A DNA stretch of 64,000 bases, taken from the IMG/VR virus record IMGVR_UViG_3300006192_000007, positions 1 through 64,000 of that record; one strand, 5' to 3'. The stretch's first letter is position 1, and each line of letters starts with the position of its first letter. The position numbers were made by a program, and so were the translations under genes. The notes under the pieces were generated by a model. The model was not told where the DNA came from and made no database searches. It was given only the letters and a program-made list of their open reading frames with translations. Positions 9,555 to 18,179 of this stretch are shown here, in pieces. The DNA is from a virus.

Positions 9555-9564
9555 CCCCCCCCCC
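9555..9564. repeat. Ten-base poly-C tract
   Basis: A run of ten C in the 47-base gap between two genes, about 15 bases upstream of the next ribosome site (GAGAGGAG). Long C-runs are rare in this A+T-richer sequence and prone to slippage. Confidence 0.85.
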
Positions 9565-9586
9565 ATCATGAGAGGAGTATTAAAGC

Positions 9587-9778
9587 ATGCAACCCAGTAA
9601 GTCAGAAGCGGATTACGAGCTTATACGTAAAGGCGAATGCCCTAAGTGTCATGCTGTCGGTACCCTACAGGAAATCTCCTTAGGACATGGCGGCATGATA
9701 GCCTGTACCCGCTGTAATCAGGAATGGGACCTCGTTACCCTCATGCATGGGGCTAACCCCACTAAAACTCAATCTTAG
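9587..9778 (+). CDS. Small zinc-ribbon protein
   Basis: 63 residues with two Cys pairs, CPKC (residues 17-20) and CTRC (40-43), spaced as in a single zinc ribbon. Such proteins often bind nucleic acid or serve as adaptors. The start follows AGAGGAG. The gene is downstream of the poly-C tract, so its translation or transcription could vary with tract length. Confidence 0.7.
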   Translation: MQPSKSEADYELIRKGECPKCHAVGTLQEISLGHGGMIACTRCNQEWDLVTLMHGANPTKTQS

Positions 9779-9792
9779 AAGGGATATTAATC

Positions 9793-10092
9793 ATGGCGAT
9801 TATTACAGAATGGTGGTGGCTAGCGTTACTAGTAGGGCTGCCTGCTGGCATAGCAATCAGTCTCATCAATCACCGCACCATGCGTAATTGTAAATCCCCT
9901 GTTTTTCCAGAAACGGAATTAAAGGAAATTATAGCGACCTGTCGCAGTGAAGGGAAATCCCCTAAGCAAGCCCTTTCATTAGCGAGGGTTTATCTCATCA
10001 ACCATGGCCATATGGGTTCCAGTTGTGGTTTCCATTTAGAAAGGCTGGTCTCTGAAGAGTACTACGGTAAACTTCCTTTAAGTACCGGTTAA
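9793..10092 (+). CDS. Small membrane-anchored protein
   Basis: 99 residues. The N-terminal segment (about 4-26, WWWLALLVGLPAGIAISLI) is a membrane anchor without a lipobox. The rest is soluble and helical. The start follows AGAAGGG. It is in one transcription unit with the zinc-ribbon gene and is followed by a terminator. Function unknown. Confidence 0.65.
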   Translation: MAIITEWWWLALLVGLPAGIAISLINHRTMRNCKSPVFPETELKEIIATCRSEGKSPKQALSLARVYLINHGHMGSSCGFHLERLVSEEYYGKLPLSTG

Positions 10093-10106
10093 GGTACTGT
10101 GCTATT

Positions 10107-10150
10107 GCTCCTACTGTCCTTTACGGGGCAGTAGGAGCTTTATTTCTTTC
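10107..10150 (+). terminator. Rho-independent terminator
   Basis: 10-bp stem (10107-10116 with 10129-10138) followed by TTTATTTCTTTC. Confidence 0.8.
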
Positions 10151-10182
10151 TATCTTAATTTTTCATAGATTGGAGATAACGC

Positions 10183-10791
10183 ATGTCGTTACTACAACCA
10201 AAAATCAAACGGGTATCTGGGTACGGTAACTTAGACGTAGAGAACCCTGACCCTCAGCGTTATATGCAATGGGCGTGTTTACTACACGCCATAGTAAAGC
10301 GAGATAAAATCCCTACGGGTGACTTCCTAACCTACAGTGCGTTTTCACACTGGTTAGACAGTGTCGACTATAGACCGAGCCATACTCGCTTGGTTGACCT
10401 ATCCCCTTTACTGGAACCTGGAAACTGTCTAGGTACAGAGCACTATGTTTGTTTACCTGTAGACGAAGCTTATCAGGTTCGAATTACAGTTAAGCAGAGT
10501 AAGGCAGGGTTACCTCGATGGGTACGTCGGTCTAACAGTCACCGTACCGCTTATGCGTTTACTATTACTCAGTATTTGAAAACGGGTAATCGTGTTATAC
10601 GTGGTACTCGTAATACTCCCTTAGAAGCTCACAATGAAGCTCTAAGGGTTTTTATTGGTAATCTTAAACGTATCTACCAGGGTAATTCTAATTCGTTAAA
10701 TAGAGCTGTTTTAGAGCGTTCTATTGAAGTACTAGAATCTCGTTATAAAAGTAATCTTACTCTTATTGAGAATAAGGTATTTTTTATTTAA
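10183..10791 (+). CDS. Homing-nuclease-associated-type protein, copy A
   Basis: 202 residues, with a start after TTGGAGAT. The layout is shared with the gene at 11119: a short conserved start (VSGYGNLDVENP), a helical block with an aromatic-rich FLTYSAFSHWLD segment, then basic strands (KQSKAGLPRWVRRSN) and a helical end. This resembles N-terminal modules common in phage proteins near homing endonucleases (GVGINDxxxP ... CPFYxxW ... FxxFKxWL). The codon use becomes A+T-rich near the 3' end. No catalytic motif is visible. DNA binding is an inference. Confidence 0.5.
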   Translation: MSLLQPKIKRVSGYGNLDVENPDPQRYMQWACLLHAIVKRDKIPTGDFLTYSAFSHWLDSVDYRPSHTRLVDLSPLLEPGNCLGTEHYVCLPVDEAYQVRITVKQSKAGLPRWVRRSNSHRTAYAFTITQYLKTGNRVIRGTRNTPLEAHNEALRVFIGNLKRIYQGNSNSLNRAVLERSIEVLESRYKSNLTLIENKVFFI

Positions 10792-11118
10792 CTTTACTTG
10801 CCTAATATTTTGAGGGGGGTACCGAGCAGAGCGAGGTGGGGGGAGATACCCCCCTCTATCTAATATTAGAAATAGTATTATGAAACTGTGAGTACTCAAT
10901 ACTCACAGAGGAGATCATGAACACTGTGTACTGATAGACAGTACACACATGAGAGACATTTAAGCCCTACTATCGTACTATAACCTGATGATTCTATCTA
11001 CTCTCCTAGAAAGAGAGTAGATAGGGTTATAGACTGTATTTAGGGATATTATGATTTATCTGTTTACTTTGAGTAAACAGAGTAGTAAGTACTGAATACT
11101 TAGAAAAGGAGAAAAGAG
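10792..11118. other. Gene-less stretch with six consecutive stem-loops
   Basis: Six perfect stem-loops in about 300 bases: 10812-10820/10848-10856, 10886-10894/10900-10908, 10925-10933/10939-10947, 10994-11005/11013-11024, 11060-11068/11072-11080 and 11086-11091/11097-11102. None has a strong T-tract. No open frame of note is present. Confidence 0.75.
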
Positions 11119-11712
11119 ATGAGTCGATTAGTATGTGGATTGGGTATCAATGACATAGAGAACCCTGTCGTGATTAAAGACAATGGTCTGATTGTCTATC
11201 GATGTCCATTCTACGCCAGATGGCACCATATGTTAAGTTTGGCTAAAAAGCGTGGCTATGACGTGTGTCCTGAGTTTCTTAAGTTTAGTGGATATAAGGC
11301 CTTTTTAAAGCGCAGTGGGTATACTGACGGTAAACTCGTCCTGTTACTGCCGGCTTATCTAAGCACCTCAGTCATTGACCCTACCTCCGTTGCCGTATTA
11401 GACGCTCACCAGGTTCGCTACATTACGAATATCCGTTGGAGTCGTAAAGCCCTACCTTGGGTAACAGCACGTAACAGAGGCTACGTAGGTGACTTAACCC
11501 TACACTATCCAGTCACGCATCGTGCTACCCATCGTGGGGATAACGAGCTGGATATTCATCTACGATGCTTAGCGGATAAGATTAAAGACTTAACTCACTT
11601 AGCTGAGGAGTATCGTACTAACCCATGGACCTTTCACAGCTTACGTCGGCTAGTTTCCCATATGGAGAATTCCTTTAAGGAATGTCTCCCTTATGCCCCT
11701 GACCCATTTTAA
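11119..11712 (+). CDS. Homing-nuclease-associated-type protein, copy B
   Basis: 197 residues, with a start after AAAAGGAGAAAAG. The N-terminus LVCGLGINDIENP, then CPFYARWHHMLSLAKKRGYDVCPEF and FSGYKAFLKRSGY, follow the pattern of a phage protein family that often carries an AP2 or HNH module. Here the C-terminal part is a basic beta region (HQVRYITNIRWSRK) plus helices, and no nuclease motif is seen. It resembles the gene at 10183 in layout and is probably an old paralogue. Confidence 0.55.
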   Translation: MSRLVCGLGINDIENPVVIKDNGLIVYRCPFYARWHHMLSLAKKRGYDVCPEFLKFSGYKAFLKRSGYTDGKLVLLLPAYLSTSVIDPTSVAVLDAHQVRYITNIRWSRKALPWVTARNRGYVGDLTLHYPVTHRATHRGDNELDIHLRCLADKIKDLTHLAEEYRTNPWTFHSLRRLVSHMENSFKECLPYAPDPF

Positions 11713-11718
11713 TCAATT

Positions 11719-11757
11719 CTCCCTCTTTACGGAGGGAGTTTCCTATTTCTTTTTTTG
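11719..11757 (+). terminator. Rho-independent terminator
   Basis: 7-bp G+C-rich stem (11719-11725 with 11732-11738) followed by TTTCCTATTTCTTTTTTT. The remaining bases up to 11978 hold one further stem-loop (CATTTGC-CTCCA-GCAAATG) and no gene. Confidence 0.75.
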
Positions 11758-11978
11758 TAATTATTATTTACAGACTCGTGTTATATAGGTAGTGGATAAC
11801 CGACATTTGCCTCCAGCAAATGGGTAGGGGATTATGATCTTAAAAGAATCTAGAAAGATCTTGTAAATAGATCGTGAAAATTAACAAGGTAATCCTATGT
11901 AGGTTTTACCTAAAACAACGTCGTTATTCACTCAGCCTCAATCGACTAAGGGTATCCATTTACCCTAGGAGAATGATC

Positions 11979-12362
11979 ATGCTCACAGGAAACTACATAG
12001 AAATGTTTGAAGTATTAGGAATTAGTCTAGGGTACCTTATCCTCATCGTGCTATTTCTGACGATTGCCGTAGGCAGCTTCATTGCTGCAGGGCCATTTAA
12101 TCAAAATGCCATGGATGCCGTCAAAGAAGAAGAGATAGAGCGGTTAGCACTAATCCTCAAAACCAAACTCATCTATAGTCCTCGCTTATCTAACCCTAAG
12201 CGATGGATACAACACCGATGTTCCAAACACTGTAAGAACACTTCCCTAGAATCTAAGTTTACGTCACACGACATTGACACCATTGTCATGAAGGCACGGG
12301 TATTAGTCCATGACTATCGTCGTACCGTAGGTCGCCTAAAAGAGGAAGGTAAACTCATATAA
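11979..12362 (+). CDS. Small membrane protein
   Basis: 127 residues. The ATG at 11979 is chosen because TAGGAG ends seven bases before it; the open frame reaches back to 11874. A membrane segment (about residues 11-36, LGISLGYLILIVLFLTIAVGSFIAAG) is followed by an acidic then basic cytosolic or periplasmic part. It is the first of three consecutive small membrane-anchored proteins. Function unknown. Confidence 0.6.
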   Translation: MLTGNYIEMFEVLGISLGYLILIVLFLTIAVGSFIAAGPFNQNAMDAVKEEEIERLALILKTKLIYSPRLSNPKRWIQHRCSKHCKNTSLESKFTSHDIDTIVMKARVLVHDYRRTVGRLKEEGKLI

Positions 12363-12380
12363 CAACTAAGTAGGCTAGCT

Positions 12381-12767
12381 ATGGACGCGGAGCGCGAACT
12401 CATCTACCAACTCCTCTCCATTGCCGGTATTATCGCCGGTGGCATCTTTGCGATATGGAAGGGGTATTTACAAAAAAAGAATACTCGCCTGGAACTCATC
12501 ACCGTCAATAAGAAACGGGAGATTCAGAAAGAGAAAGTATTCATTGCAAAATTCATTGCCTCTATCGCCTTAATGCTGGCACGTACTGAAAATGCCCCTT
12601 TAGGAGGGCGTCATTTCTCTAGAGCAAAGGAGTTCTATCTAGAGTATGGACATCTATTAGGTCATGAGCCTAAGGTGTACCCTGGACTGTTTAAGCTTGC
12701 TAAGAAGATAGCGGTACGTGACTTGTCTCAGGGAGTAGACCCGGAGTCTTACTACGATGAAGATTAA
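12381..12767 (+). CDS. Small membrane-anchored protein
   Basis: 128 residues. Residues about 7-28 (LLSIAGIIAGGIFAIWKGYL) form a membrane anchor. The following KKKNTRLELITVNKKREIQKE is strongly basic, which predicts the C-terminus inside the cell. The soluble part has no recognised motif. It follows the previous gene by 18 bases and has a weak ribosome site. Confidence 0.6.
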   Translation: MDAERELIYQLLSIAGIIAGGIFAIWKGYLQKKNTRLELITVNKKREIQKEKVFIAKFIASIALMLARTENAPLGGRHFSRAKEFYLEYGHLLGHEPKVYPGLFKLAKKIAVRDLSQGVDPESYYDED

Positions 12768-12816
12768 CCGGGTACTATAATTAAATGTGTGAAACTGACA
12801 GTAGGGAAGGTTGTCA

Positions 12817-13104
12817 ATGATAGTACGCTTGAGTTTAGTGCTCCTTGCGTTATGGTCATTCTACAGCTTGTCTGTCTTCGTACATACGCGTGTTATTCCA
12901 GTTGATAGCCCATGGGTAGTTGCTTTAGAAAGCAATTCCCATGATAGTGCTATCATTCCAGCCGGAATAGCGCTGGAGCGACGAATTGAATCCGGGATTA
13001 TCCAATCTTGTGTAGACCACAAGAAGAATGGCCCGGCATTCGTAGATGGACATAGATGTGACCATAACACACAACAATACCGGTTGGTTTGGGAAACAGG
13101 CTGA
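12817..13104 (+). CDS. Small exported or membrane-anchored protein
   Basis: 95 residues from the ATG at 12817; a TTG six bases upstream is an alternative start. Residues 1-21 (MIVRLSLVLLALWSFYSLSVF) are a signal anchor or signal peptide without a lipobox. Two cysteines in the remainder (IIQSCVDHKK and DGHRCDHN) could form a disulfide after export. It is the last gene of the small membrane-protein cluster. Function unknown. Confidence 0.55.
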   Translation: MIVRLSLVLLALWSFYSLSVFVHTRVIPVDSPWVVALESNSHDSAIIPAGIALERRIESGIIQSCVDHKKNGPAFVDGHRCDHNTQQYRLVWETG

Positions 13105-13243
13105 ATGTATGGTTAATCTATACGACGCCTAAAATGGCTTAAGTCCCATATATCTTTTTGTTTATTAGACCGTCCATAGATAGGTCAGCCTTAAATGGCA
13201 AAACAAAACAGTCCGTCAATACTGAGAGATTGATATAAGACCT

Positions 13244-13275
13244 CCTAGGGAGATAGCTAATGCTATCTCCCTAGG
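13244..13275. terminator. Bidirectional terminator
   Basis: Perfect 14-bp stem (13244-13257 with 13262-13275), then CACTCTTATCTTTTTT. It lies between convergent genes. Confidence 0.8.
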
Positions 13276-13295
13276 CACTCTTATCTTTTTTCTTT

Positions 13296-14072
13296 TTAAT
13301 AGATACCGCCTAACATGATACCGATATGTTCACGGCTGGCTTCAGGGTCACTGAAGATGGCGATGCGATGGAACGTGTCCTCGATGAATTCTTGATATCG
13401 CACATACGCGTCTTCCATCTGGTCTAGCCGACTCAGTAAACGGTCGTTAGGCGTACCACCAGTCGATGAACCACTGCCAATTTGAATGGATACGCGGTTG
13501 TAGACAATGGCTTCGGTCGCCATCACGCAGAGGTTAGCAAAGTCTCTCCAGTAAGCTTTATCGACAGTAGAGAACTGCTCGTCATAGGAAAGAACGCATT
13601 TTAACCAAGCAATACCGCCTAGCGTTTCATGTACCAGTACGGTATTCGGACCGACTAATCGTACATTCGAAATTCCTGCACTTTCAAAAGGTGTAGAGGA
13701 CGCCAACATGGCATTCGCGGCATTAGTTAATGGGTCTGACCCAGTATCGAAGTTATTCCTACGTGCCCCGTACTCGATGGCCATTACTCTGGAGATTTCG
13801 CGTCCTTGAGTCATAGAGGTAGGTATGCGGTAGATGTAGGCGCCTTCAGCAACAGTCGGTGTTAGTCCAGACAAATCAATGTTCGTGTGTTGACCACCGA
13901 TGGTGTTAAGGTCTGGTAATACAAACTGGTCAATGACTTCACTCTTAATGAGCCATTCCAAAGAAGTCGTGTTATGTCGTTGATAGAGGGAATGTTGTTT
14001 AAAGGCCATATTAAGTAAATCGTAAGGAATACGGTTTCTAATATGGGATATGACGTAATCGATTAATTCCAT
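13296..14072 (-). CDS. Hypothetical protein, possible virion component
   Basis: 258 residues, unrecognised. The N-terminal third is helical with aromatic residues. The middle is rich in Thr, Gly and Ala with short strands (TPTVAEGAYIYRIPTSMTQGREISRVMAIEYGARR), and a Ser/Gly linker (IGSGSSTGGTPNDR) precedes a C-terminal helix. This composition is common in head or tail structural proteins, but there is no motif. It is divergent from phuZ. Confidence 0.6.
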   Translation of the reverse strand: MELIDYVISHIRNRIPYDLLNMAFKQHSLYQRHNTTSLEWLIKSEVIDQFVLPDLNTIGGQHTNIDLSGLTPTVAEGAYIYRIPTSMTQGREISRVMAIEYGARRNNFDTGSDPLTNAANAMLASSTPFESAGISNVRLVGPNTVLVHETLGGIAWLKCVLSYDEQFSTVDKAYWRDFANLCVMATEAIVYNRVSIQIGSGSSTGGTPNDRLLSRLDQMEDAYVRYQEFIEDTFHRIAIFSDPEASREHIGIMLGGIY

Positions 14073-14165
14073 TGCTCTCGGCCCCTTTGTGGTCTTTTAC
14101 GGGTGACGTGAATAGGATAGGGTATGGGCCCTAGTATACATAATGTTTAAAAGGAAAACAACACA

Positions 14166-15167
14166 ATGAAAACCAAACTAATGATTTACGGCTGTGGTGG
14201 TACAGGACTTAACCTACTGCAGGATGTGATTGACCACCCTAATCTACCGACTCAATCACCGGTAGATGCTGTACGTATTGACCTGTCTAACGCAAACGAG
14301 CGTAAGGACTGTCCTCTACCAAATTACTCTATTCCTGGTACCGGCGCTGGTAAAGACCGTGCTTTAGCACTCGAACAAACACGTCCTCACATTGACGACA
14401 TCCTTAAGCAGCACTTACCTGGCACCAACAACATCGTACTGTTCAGTGCCGCAGGCGGTACGGGTTCAGTCGTTGGTCCTCTTATTATCGCTGAACTGTT
14501 ACGTCGCGGACATTCTGTAACAGCCTTTGTAGTAGGTTCTACCTTAACGGGTAAGCACTGTAAGAACACACATAAAACATTGCTTACCTTACAGCAGCAA
14601 GTACGCAACATTAAAGTGCCTTTAGCATTGGCGTATTATGAGAACGCAGAAACTGAGACTGAGACAGGTCGTAAAGGTAATCGCCCTATGGTCGATAAGA
14701 CGATTGCTAACGATATTTACCGTATGTCTCTTCTTTCTTCAGAAACACATCGTGAGCTTGACCGTAACGACTTTAAGAACTTCTTAGACTATCGTAAAGT
14801 TACCGATGTACCACCACAGCTTACCGAAATTATCTTTGGTGTAGTGGGCGATGAGAACGCGAATGACTTTAGCGCATACCAAGGTTCCGTTATCAGTTCT
14901 GTCTCTGTGCTACGCTCTAAAGCCGATACGGGTCCTGACTTAGGTCAGCCTTATGGCGCCGAAGGTTACTATCAAGAAGAAGTCGTAGAAGAGTACGGTG
15001 ATAAAGCCCATGGCCAATGTGCGATTCTGACAACATTGAATCTAAGCACCTATATGGATAATGTGCTGGCACGACTACAGCATTTAGAAGAAGTGGAAGA
15101 AAACCTAAAGCGCGATAACGGTTTCCGCTGTGATATTGCTTCTGATGACGATGACGTCCTACTATAA
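14166..15167 (+). CDS. phuZ: Tubulin/FtsZ-like PhuZ
   Basis: GTP-binding cytoskeletal protein that in phiKZ-like phages forms a spindle centring the phage nucleus and carrying capsids. 333 residues. The N-terminal nucleotide loop is GCGGTGLN (about 9-16). The tubulin signature is SAAGGTGSVVG (94-104), matching GGGTGSG. Later helices are followed by an acidic C-terminal tail DIASDDDDVLL, like the acidic tip that PhuZ uses for polymer contacts. The start has AAAAGGAAAAC upstream. Its position about 9 kb before the ChmA candidate agrees with phiKZ-like gene order. Confidence 0.9.
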   Translation: MKTKLMIYGCGGTGLNLLQDVIDHPNLPTQSPVDAVRIDLSNANERKDCPLPNYSIPGTGAGKDRALALEQTRPHIDDILKQHLPGTNNIVLFSAAGGTGSVVGPLIIAELLRRGHSVTAFVVGSTLTGKHCKNTHKTLLTLQQQVRNIKVPLALAYYENAETETETGRKGNRPMVDKTIANDIYRMSLLSSETHRELDRNDFKNFLDYRKVTDVPPQLTEIIFGVVGDENANDFSAYQGSVISSVSVLRSKADTGPDLGQPYGAEGYYQEEVVEEYGDKAHGQCAILTTLNLSTYMDNVLARLQHLEEVEENLKRDNGFRCDIASDDDDVLL

Positions 15168-15180
15168 CCATTAAAATCCA

Positions 15181-15221
15181 AATAATTCTGTTACCTATAT
15201 TACCTGGGTAGCAGAATTATT
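15181..15221 (+). promoter_or_regulatory. Hairpin enclosing an early-promoter-like core
   Basis: Arms AATAATTCTG (15181-15190) and CAGAATTATT (15212-15221) pair, extended by weaker pairs. The loop region holds CCTATATTAC (15194-15203). It precedes the cluster of small genes and follows phuZ, so it may be a terminator, a promoter, or both. Confidence 0.5.
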
Positions 15222-15234
15222 AATGGAGTTTCTT

Positions 15235-15603
15235 ATGCATACTGCATATATTCAATCTTTAACCCCTGAGCAAATACAGTTATTAAACCACGTTATACAA
15301 ACCTATGACTCTTCCTTTGTGCCGTCCTCCTCGCGTCATGTATCATACCGCTTACGCATCTACGAACAAATCATTGGAACGCTATTAGCGGAACACTGGG
15401 GGGCGAGGTTTAAACCCCATCTTACCCAGAGCTATGTCCAGCTACAGCAGTATGTCAGAACCTGTACCAATAAAGAAATACTTTTAAGTGTTTTAAAACC
15501 CATTCCATTGTGGCAAGTAACTTTCCATGTGGAGTTTATTGACCCTGTGTCGTTTATTGTCTATGAAGAAGGAGCAAGAAGGCCATGCGCCCCGATTATT
15601 TAA
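15235..15603 (+). CDS. Tandem small-gene family member 1
   Basis: 122 residues from the ATG at 15235 (GGAG six bases upstream; an earlier ATG at 15223 overlaps that site). A helical N-terminal region of about 80 residues is followed by a C-terminal strand pair (WQVTFHVEFIDPVSFIVYEEG). The same layout recurs in the next eight genes. It overlaps the next gene by 19 bases. Confidence 0.6.
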   Translation: MHTAYIQSLTPEQIQLLNHVIQTYDSSFVPSSSRHVSYRLRIYEQIIGTLLAEHWGARFKPHLTQSYVQLQQYVRTCTNKEILLSVLKPIPLWQVTFHVEFIDPVSFIVYEEGARRPCAPII

Positions 15604-16082
15604 AATCCATGGTACTGGATACCTACACTCTCGCTTCTAGACTACTGTCCCATGCTGACTATATGCAACACGAACTAATGCAGCCATGGCCATTTCCTTT
15701 TAAGCCCACTATCGAAGTCTTCCAAGGAATGCTAGTAGCCCATGCTAAAGACATCGTAGAGTATAGTCTATGTGCCCACATTCGTGGACATCATGATTCT
15801 CAGCTAGAGCTATGCTGTCAATCCCTAACGGGACGTAATAATCCAGAACAGGCTCAGTCCTTAAAGCGCTTCTATAATGAAATCGCAGGAATGGACTGGC
15901 ATGAGCGAATCATTGCTTTAGTCGGTACACAAACCTACGACATCTGGAATATTGATGCGACACCCGACACAGTAGTCATCGTACATATAGGTGATTTTCG
16001 AATAATGGAGTGGGAACGAGACCATATGGAAAACGGAGAGTATTATGCAGACCCCATTACTATTAGGAATTCACGACGTTAA
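15585..16082 (+). CDS. Tandem small-gene family member 2
   Basis: 165 residues. Helical N-terminal region, then a C-terminal strand pair (TYDIWNIDATPDTVVIVHIG). It starts inside member 1 and ends inside member 3, the overlaps suggesting coupled translation. No similarity to a named family was recognised. Confidence 0.6.
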   Translation: MRPDYLKSMVLDTYTLASRLLSHADYMQHELMQPWPFPFKPTIEVFQGMLVAHAKDIVEYSLCAHIRGHHDSQLELCCQSLTGRNNPEQAQSLKRFYNEIAGMDWHERIIALVGTQTYDIWNIDATPDTVVIVHIGDFRIMEWERDHMENGEYYADPITIRNSRR

Positions 16083-16446
16083 GGAGTGCCTGGGTGCGAC
16101 TCTAGAGACCTATGGGTTTGTGTTCCATGGGCCTCTAGAAGAAATCGTTAAGCACGAATTCGAATGTCATTTCTATGGTAAGACCTTTCGTGACCTCACG
16201 GTATCTCCGTTAGAAGAGTACTTTGACAATAACCGTGTTCCTACCGATTACCGCCACTACATATACTCCGTGTTAGCAGAACAGTTCAGTCGCCTTATTG
16301 ACCGCATTGTTGATAGCCAAGCACGTGAGTATTACCATTACCAATTAGAATGGGTAGATAACCTTACCGTCTATTTACATAGATTGGAACCTACTCTTAC
16401 CGATACATCTAGTTCATCACTGGAGGGACTGTTATGCAGTTATTAG
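16045..16446 (+). CDS. Tandem small-gene family member 3
   Basis: 133 residues, start after CGGAGAG. Helical with several aromatic residues, ending in YHYQLEWVDNLTVYLHRLEP, the strand-D-x-strand pattern typical of this cluster. It overlaps members 2 and 4. Confidence 0.6.
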   Translation: MQTPLLLGIHDVKECLGATLETYGFVFHGPLEEIVKHEFECHFYGKTFRDLTVSPLEEYFDNNRVPTDYRHYIYSVLAEQFSRLIDRIVDSQAREYYHYQLEWVDNLTVYLHRLEPTLTDTSSSSLEGLLCSY

Positions 16447-17132
16447 TAAACCACCACGATGCAGGTAGTCCGTATTATCGTAATAAAGCACTAGCCGCGG
16501 TTGCGGCTAGTGCTTTATATTCTTTAGCACAGACTTTTCTTTGCAGAACGTATAATCGTCATCAGGACTTGAATGAAGTGAACGGCATGTTCCGTCACGC
16601 TATTTCTGCCCTATTGAACGAAACCCCGGTCGAGCACTACTACGACCCAGAACCATGTAGCTGTACCACACATTATGTCCAGTGCCCCCAATGTTTAGAT
16701 AAACAAAATACATTAAGTGCGTCTGGCCTAGTATTAGATAGTCTACCCTTTGCTGATTTACATGTCCAGAACTGCGAGTGTTATGACCAAGAAAGCATTT
16801 GCCAGTCATGTCTGATGAACGAGCAATATGAACGTGAAATTGAAATGATCATTTACGAGTTGTCTAACAACATGATGATTACACGCGAAATGATAGACTT
16901 TCTAATGGCTTACCCGTCACCAAACGTTTATCTGATTGACGATAATACCATCATGTTAACTGACCAAAACTTGCCTCAGTACAGCCTGCCTGCGTATAAT
17001 AACACTGCTCCTGGATTTGGAGTATTCCGTAATGCAATGGTGGGTGGTCCAGTGCAGAGCATAAAGTCCTATCTTAACGCTACACCAACACATGTCTTTT
17101 ATCCTCATGCGCTAATGGATGCAGAGTTATGA
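16434..17132 (+). CDS. Tandem small-gene family member 4, Cys-rich insert
   Basis: 232 residues, the longest of the cluster, start after ACTGGAGGG. Residues about 70-130 carry a Cys/His-rich insert (CSCTTHYVQCPQC, then CECYDQESICQSC) that could bind two zinc ions. The C-terminal pattern NVYLIDDNTIMLTDQ matches the cluster, followed by a Pro/Gly-rich tail. A 16-bp perfect inverted repeat lies inside the gene's first 90 bases. Confidence 0.6.
   Translation: MQLLVNHHDAGSPYYRNKALAAVAASALYSLAQTFLCRTYNRHQDLNEVNGMFRHAISALLNETPVEHYYDPEPCSCTTHYVQCPQCLDKQNTLSASGLVLDSLPFADLHVQNCECYDQESICQSCLMNEQYEREIEMIIYELSNNMMITREMIDFLMAYPSPNVYLIDDNTIMLTDQNLPQYSLPAYNNTAPGFGVFRNAMVGGPVQSIKSYLNATPTHVFYPHALMDAEL
16483..16518. 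repeat. 16-bp perfect inverted repeat inside a coding region
   Basis: ATAAAGCACTAGCCGC (16483-16498), loop GGTT, and its exact reverse complement (16503-16518), within member 4 about 50 bases after its start. No T-tract follows. Confidence 0.9.
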
Positions 17133-17470
17133 AGTTAGTCATCCATTTTAAACATATTCACCTCCTACAGGGCATTCCTGTAGGGAGTGACTTATGGGAG
17201 ATGTGGAAACTGGCAATAGAGATGCACTGCTGGAATATTCCGCATAGTGAGATACGCGCTGAGTTACAGGAATTTGAAGGGTGTTTTAATAATGGTAATG
17301 TAGACTGGAAGGTAGAATTTACAGACATTATAGATACCATAATCCACACACTAGCATCCTCAGCTAAACAAGACCACAGCGCGCTATTATGTGAGTATGA
17401 TGGTCTAACGCTGGATGACATCGATGTGTTGGATTCGGAAAGTCTAATATTGGAGTTTAACAATGAGTAA
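17129..17470 (+). CDS. Tandem small-gene family member 5
   Basis: 113 residues. Its ATGA overlaps the previous stop. The helical N-terminal part includes a short hydrophobic LLQGIPVGSDLWEMWKLA segment; the C-terminal LTLDDIDVLDSESLILEF follows the family pattern. Acidic overall. Confidence 0.6.
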   Translation: MKLVIHFKHIHLLQGIPVGSDLWEMWKLAIEMHCWNIPHSEIRAELQEFEGCFNNGNVDWKVEFTDIIDTIIHTLASSAKQDHSALLCEYDGLTLDDIDVLDSESLILEFNNE

Positions 17471-17822
17471 CTTTATTGTATTGTTGCACCATGAAGACAT
17501 CATGGACTACATCGAAGGCACTGACTATACCTTTAAGCATGCCTTAGGGGTCTGGGTACGTGGTCTTATTATGGGTCGGTCAGAAATGGCCATCTTTAAA
17601 GACGTTGAGACTCTCTTTAGTGGACCAGAAGAAGAGTTTGAAGACTTCTGTGATGATGTCACTACGATTATGGCCAATATCGATGAGGGTAGTCTCAGGC
17701 GAGTTAAGTCTCTTTACTGTGCCAAGGAAGAAGAGATAGGCGCCAGTGCCTTAGCGTGCTATGTCGAGGTTAATGCTATTGACCAGCATACGCTAGGCTT
17801 TACCGTAACAGGGATAAAGTAA
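17463..17822 (+). CDS. Tandem small-gene family member 6
   Basis: 119 residues, overlapping member 5 by eight bases. The helical region ends in LACYVEVNAIDQHTLGFTVTGIK, again a strand-turn-strand end with a central Asp. It abuts member 7 without a gap. Confidence 0.6.
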   Translation: MSNFIVLLHHEDIMDYIEGTDYTFKHALGVWVRGLIMGRSEMAIFKDVETLFSGPEEEFEDFCDDVTTIMANIDEGSLRRVKSLYCAKEEEIGASALACYVEVNAIDQHTLGFTVTGIK

Positions 17823-18179
17823 ATGTCTAAATACTTACACCGAGTCGTGGCCCCGTCTAATGGCGTACTAGAGCAAATCCTAGGAAGGTTCTGCAGTAGT
17901 AATGTTCCACCGGACGATTTTGAGACTCGTCTCAGGGATGTTCTTAGCTTTACCTACTCTACAGTTCGTGGAATAGAATGCGAACCGTTCCCTTTCGAAA
18001 CCCTAGAAGGAGATAAAATCGTTAAGGCAAGACTTCAGCTATTTAAGCAAATCATAAGTAGCCTTAGTGAGGCTGCCCTAGTCGAACTGAGGTATGACTC
18101 TTCTGTGGGTAATGACCTCATCTTTTTAACGGTGACCTATGAGCCAAAACCCAACATCCCCAACCCCCACTATCGGTAA
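17823..18179 (+). CDS. Tandem small-gene family member 7
   Basis: 118 residues. Helical N-terminal region (LEQILGRFCSSNVPPDDFETRLRDVL), C-terminal VELRYDSSVGNDLIFLTVTYEP. Its end overlaps member 8 by 41 bases in another frame. Confidence 0.6.
   Translation: MSKYLHRVVAPSNGVLEQILGRFCSSNVPPDDFETRLRDVLSFTYSTVRGIECEPFPFETLEGDKIVKARLQLFKQIISSLSEAALVELRYDSSVGNDLIFLTVTYEPKPNIPNPHYR

Noticed and set aside
12861-13070. Minus-strand frame opposite the small exported protein
   Set aside because: Shadow frame without ribosome site; the plus frame has a clear signal anchor.
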